Below, piece after piece: positions 60,450 through 64,000 of a stretch of DNA of 64,000 nucleotides. The first letter of the stretch is position 1. Every line of letters begins with the position of its first letter. Origin of the DNA: Ignelater luminosus (taxonomy: Eukaryota; Arthropoda; Insecta; Coleoptera; Elateridae); assembly GCA_011009095.1 (NCBI GenBank), contig VTPC01003972.1, positions 1 to 64,000 on the forward strand, given 5' to 3'. A program made the translations under genes and the position numbers. The notes below the pieces were generated by a model that was not told where the DNA came from, did not search any database, and was given only the letters and a program-made list of their open reading frames with translations.

Positions 60450-61936
60450 TTTGGTCTTTTGGTTTTCTTGAGACGCTTACGCGCTAAAGATTTTAGCGTC
60501 CCTCGGAGAATTGGTCGTCGGCAAAGGTGATCCGGCCATGAGGCCGGAATCGCTCTGTATGCTTGATTCGCTCTTTAACATAAAGTTAAAATTTACCGTG
60601 AATTCGGAAGTCTTAAGTTTTGTGAATTAGGGAGTTCTTTCGGGGGCTGGTCTTGAAGAACAGTTACGGCATTCTTGTCGGATTAAATTATTGAGTTCAC
60701 AAGTAGTGGAAAGAAATTTCGGATTTCTGTTTCGCAAGCTAGTTGCCGTCCTAAATGGGGATTGTTTGTTAACAGTGAATTCCGTAAAGACTCCATTATC
60801 GTGGTGTATTTCTAACCTGTTTTGTGTCTCGTTTTATTTGCAATTTTGTTGCCGCCGGTATTCCAGAAGAGAATAAACTTTCTAATACCCGATTATCACC
60901 TGAACAAAGTGTTGTGGTTCACCGACAATATCTTGTTTCTTTTTCGTTTAAAATCTGGCATTTGAGGAACAGAGGCTAATCCTCATGTATTCGTTTGTAA
61001 TGTTATTTTAAAATTCGCATTAAATCCGCCCCTGTCTTTCAGTTTCGTTTAGATATTTGTTCCTCTAACGCATAATGTTTAAATTATTTTATTCTATGAA
61101 AGTACGTTTGATAAAAATTTTATTTTAAAGAATCAATAAATCTGTTGTCTCGTTTTATGGGCACCAACGAACGTGTCTTTTGTCGTTTTCGGTTGTTTTC
61201 CTGACATCAAGATCCAGACGTAAATAAAAGATTCCTGGAATCTGAGTCGCGAATGCTGGAGTCACACGGCCTCTGTTAAGTCAGGTTCAGGCTGAAAATC
61301 TAAGAAGTGGAAATTTTTTATTGCCCCATAAGAGTACTTGCATTTCGACCTGTTAAATGGTTACGGACCTTCTTTAAGTTTAAAAGATTCTCTTATTGAA
61401 AGAAAGATCTGACTCAAGAAATTCGGGTTTCGTTGGGTCTTTGTCGTGTCTTCTTCACGGACGAAAATTGGTTCGTAAACTAAAAAGTGATACTTAGAAC
61501 ATTTTCTTATTGTGGAAGTGATTGAACTTCGTTAAAAATTACGCTGGTATTTGCCAGGAAATAAAAATTGCAGAGGGTAAAACGGAAAAGTTTTGGTTCC
61601 TTTTTGTTGTTCATCGTTCAGTAGTTTTGTAGTAAATAGAAACTGCCCGCCCCGCAAGAAATAGAATTGTTTATATTGAATTGTGGAAGCACCGTGAACG
61701 TAGCAGCTTTAATAAATTAAAGAAAATACGAGACTCAAAGTGATTTAATATTGAAGTTTGTGTGTATAAACACTTGGATTCCGTGTTGTGTTTTTTTTGT
61801 CTTTCATAAAAGCGATATCTTTTGAAACATACGTTTCCTATGAACATTGGAGAAGCCGGCGTTAGTGAAATTTTACGCCGCATTCCGTCTGTGAGAGATT
61901 GCTGCCGTCGAGGACTTGTGACCTATTCACCGCCAG
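60450..61936 (+). other. GC-richer stretch, possible promoter and 5' exon
   Basis: Between about 60,450 and 61,936 the base composition is less AT-biased, with many CG sites (CTTACGCGCTAAAG, GATCCGGCCATGAGGCCGG, GCCGCCGG). It ends in an ATG frame at 61840 (MNIGEAGVSEILRRIPSVRD and CCRRGLVTYSPP). That frame runs without a stop into CCGCCAG followed by GTAGAA at 61937, which could be a splice donor. The ATG context is weak and no downstream exon is recognised. It may be the first exon of a host gene with a long leader, an unknown repeat, or chance. Confidence 0.22.
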
Positions 61937-64000
61937 GTAGAAAAACTTTAGTTTGTACGTAAGAAAGAACTATTGCTTTGTTTGTTTGTACATTTAATTG
62001 TTGTTCCGCTTGGTGGAAGGCTGGAGAAATCTAAACCTGTGAAATCTTATGTAAAAATTTTGCTTTAGATAAGAATAATCTCGATTCAACGTAAACGTAT
62101 TACATTTACAATTAATATTTAACTAGTTTGTAACAGGAACGTTCCCAGGTAATGTTAGTTGGTTTTATTCTGATTGTTGCAACATAATTAATAACTTTTG
62201 GCAACCGTTTTTTTCTTGTTGTATACGAAAAATTCATTTGTTGTTTTTTTGAAATCATTGTCGAAATTTTCTTTTGTTAAACTAATTTATTGTTTAATTT
62301 TGACTTTCTTATACTTTAAAATTTAACGTATCAAAATCGTTTTGCTAACAGTAATAACTTGTTTTTTTATTATTATCTTTTTAACTTTGTTCTCCAGTAT
62401 AAATTAATTTAGATCGTTTATTGATATTATCTGCCTTGTTATTTTGTTATTTTTTTGTGTGTGTTTAATTCATTACTCATCCGTTTGTTTAATAAATGTA
62501 AGAAAGGTATACATTGTGTATTTTGTTTTCTTTTGTGAATGGATCACTGGGTCCAGCTGCAGCAGTGATAACTTTGTTTCTTTTGGCTATTAAATGGCAC
62601 ACGTGTGCCTGGTCAAATTTCATTTAAAACTTATAATCCTTTGTTCAAAAGAAACTCATTGTTTTAAACTTATTGAATTGTGCTTTCGGTTAAATAAAAA
62701 GGAAGCATTTGGAAGACTTTCTTGTACAAATTTTTAGTATTAATCTAGTGTTTATACAAATTTTGGTTGAGTCTCGACCGAAAAAGATAGAGTGATTTTA
62801 ATAAGACTTCCACAAGGTAAGTTATATACAGGATGTGGCTTCGAAAGAAACCTATATACAGGGTGTCGGACCCACGGGTAGTCGCGTGCCCGACCATTGA
62901 AACTCTTCCATCTACGACTACTGGCGCCCTCTATTGTGAACATCTGTCAAGTTATTAAGAGTTTTAGAATTGGTGAGTTCTTCTTTGTGTGTGCTTAGGC
63001 AAGTTATTTAGAATCCACCCCCGTCTGCGGCATGAGCTAGGTCTTGACGGGACTTGTGCATACCTTTGGGCATTTTCCCATTACACGTTTCTTTTTCTGT
63101 TTATACCTGTGGAAAAAGAGAGCTGAACGTTAATAACCAAGAAGAATCAAATAGTTGATGGCCCAGTAAAGCTGTCCGTATACCTGACCGCTATGAATTT
63201 AAACACATTGAGTTTATCGATATTACTTAGGTGAACAACTAGACATGTGTAATTTGCGCAAGATAGTGACGTATTTTCTGCAAGATCAACGCAAGCCAGT
63301 AGTATAACACTTTTCGTTTTATTATATACATGTGTACATACTGCATTGCTCACGTTACGTACATTGATATAGTACTTGGTAAACGCTCCACCGCTGGCAT
63401 GATCACGTCATCGATTCTTTTCATGACGCATCAACTAACTGATACCGCTCTTTAGTAATAACTATGGACGTTTGTGTAGTTTAAAAGATCTCTTTGTGTT
63501 TATGAGTACAACGTTTAATTGCTTTTGAAGAACTACTGAAACTTAGACAATTTACGCTCTTGTTTTATTCAAAACTTTGTTACTGGCTCATGTGTCGAAT
63601 TTCCTGTCTGCTGAAGTCGATACCACCGAAGCGAAATCCAATCTTTTCAATCCTGGGCACCGTCAAAGATATTGTATTAGAGATAAGGTACCGTTTATTT
63701 TATTTTTCTAAATTATTTTGTGTGAAACCCTTCTGTTGGGGGGCGTTTAGAAAAAATCAAACTAAATGCAGTAATATTTAGATAGAGCTAAAAATTTCAT
63801 TTGTTCATACTCTGCTGAGTCATTATTTAATCGAACTTTTAAGGTAGTAGGCTAGGTAACTTAAGCTAAAATATTTTTTTAGATCGTAAAGATTTAAATG
63901 TAAAATCTTGGACCTTATCCACAAAATAATTATGATTATTCGAGATTGAATCTTCAATTTTGTCTTTGTGCATTACTACTAAATGTTATTGATCATTTTG
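61937..64000. other. Unannotated end of window with two transposon-end motifs
   Basis: TATACAGGATGT (62827) and TATACAGGGTGT (62863) lie 36 bases apart, resembling terminal repeats of the ACAGGGTG family; no inverted partner was seen before 64000. A possible short coding stretch at 63590-63687 (ATG, MCRISCLLKSIPPKRNPIFS, then AAG before GTACCG) is too weak to call. Confidence 0.35.

Noticed and set aside
63147-63353. Minus-strand 68-codon frame considered as a small gene
   Set aside because: No recognisable domain, no exon signals, ordinary AT-rich surroundings.
1-64000. CRISPR arrays, tRNA and rRNA genes, bacterial operons
   Set aside because: Looked for regularly spaced identical repeats, tRNA B-box-like GGTTCGANTCC contexts and ribosomal landmarks. 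The few GGTTCGAA matches (49583, 59776) lack any tRNA fold context.

Overview
The window is AT-rich, eukaryotic DNA from an arthropod, most likely an insect. The best evidence is the company of repeat families: Tc1/mariner transposases of the kinds common in insects, RTE-like and R1-like non-LTR retrotransposons, a FLYWCH-MULE, a hAT-like element, a DUF7869-type gene and gag-bearing LTR elements. I find no operons, no convincing tRNA or rRNA genes, no CRISPR array and no secure host gene. At most there are three weak exon candidates (36204-36379 minus, 61840-61936 plus, 63590-63687 plus). The species cannot be read from this sequence.

Layout. Positions 1-909 hold the end of a DUF4817/mariner-like element broken by one stop codon. 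From 4.2 to 9.2 kb there are three decayed fragments in a row: an R1-like reverse transcriptase (minus), a DUF7869-type gene (minus) and an endonuclease/reverse-transcriptase LINE (plus). 10965-12232 is a complete mariner-like element with an open 361-codon transposase. 13508-19607 is a three-level nest: a hAT-like element with an 8-bp target duplication contains a long-arm foldback element, and one arm of the foldback contains a second complete mariner-like element with perfect terminal repeats and an open 361-codon transposase. A gag fragment and a dead mariner follow (19.9-21.8 kb). 25-30 kb holds two small palindromic elements and two LINE 5' parts (ORF1 plus endonuclease) on the minus strand.

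The middle of the window is repeat-rich: a strongly diverged tandem array of about 90-100 bp units (32.5-36.0 kb), a MULE with repeat-built termini and a 9-bp target duplication (38474-40078), and a second diverged array with units of about 150-270 bp (41.7-45.4 kb) split by a dead mariner. From 47.5 to 51.1 kb lies a LINE whose reverse-transcriptase gene is cut by a 1,023-bp solo LTR; removing the LTR and one 4-bp duplicate restores the reading frame exactly. 53.9-56.7 kb is a short LTR retrotransposon (two LTRs of about 600 bp, a tRNA primer site, a gag-like ORF with one stop, and an internal inverted duplication). The last 7 kb is mostly unannotated, with a slightly GC-richer stretch at 60.4-61.9 kb.

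How it fits together: the genes here are selfish elements and their remains. Only the two mariner-like transposases (11041-12126 and 17482-18567) are open from ATG to stop with all three catalytic aspartates. The nesting gives a relative order of insertion: hAT, then foldback, then mariner. All family names come from motif recognition by eye; identities and lengths are estimates unless tied to exact positions.
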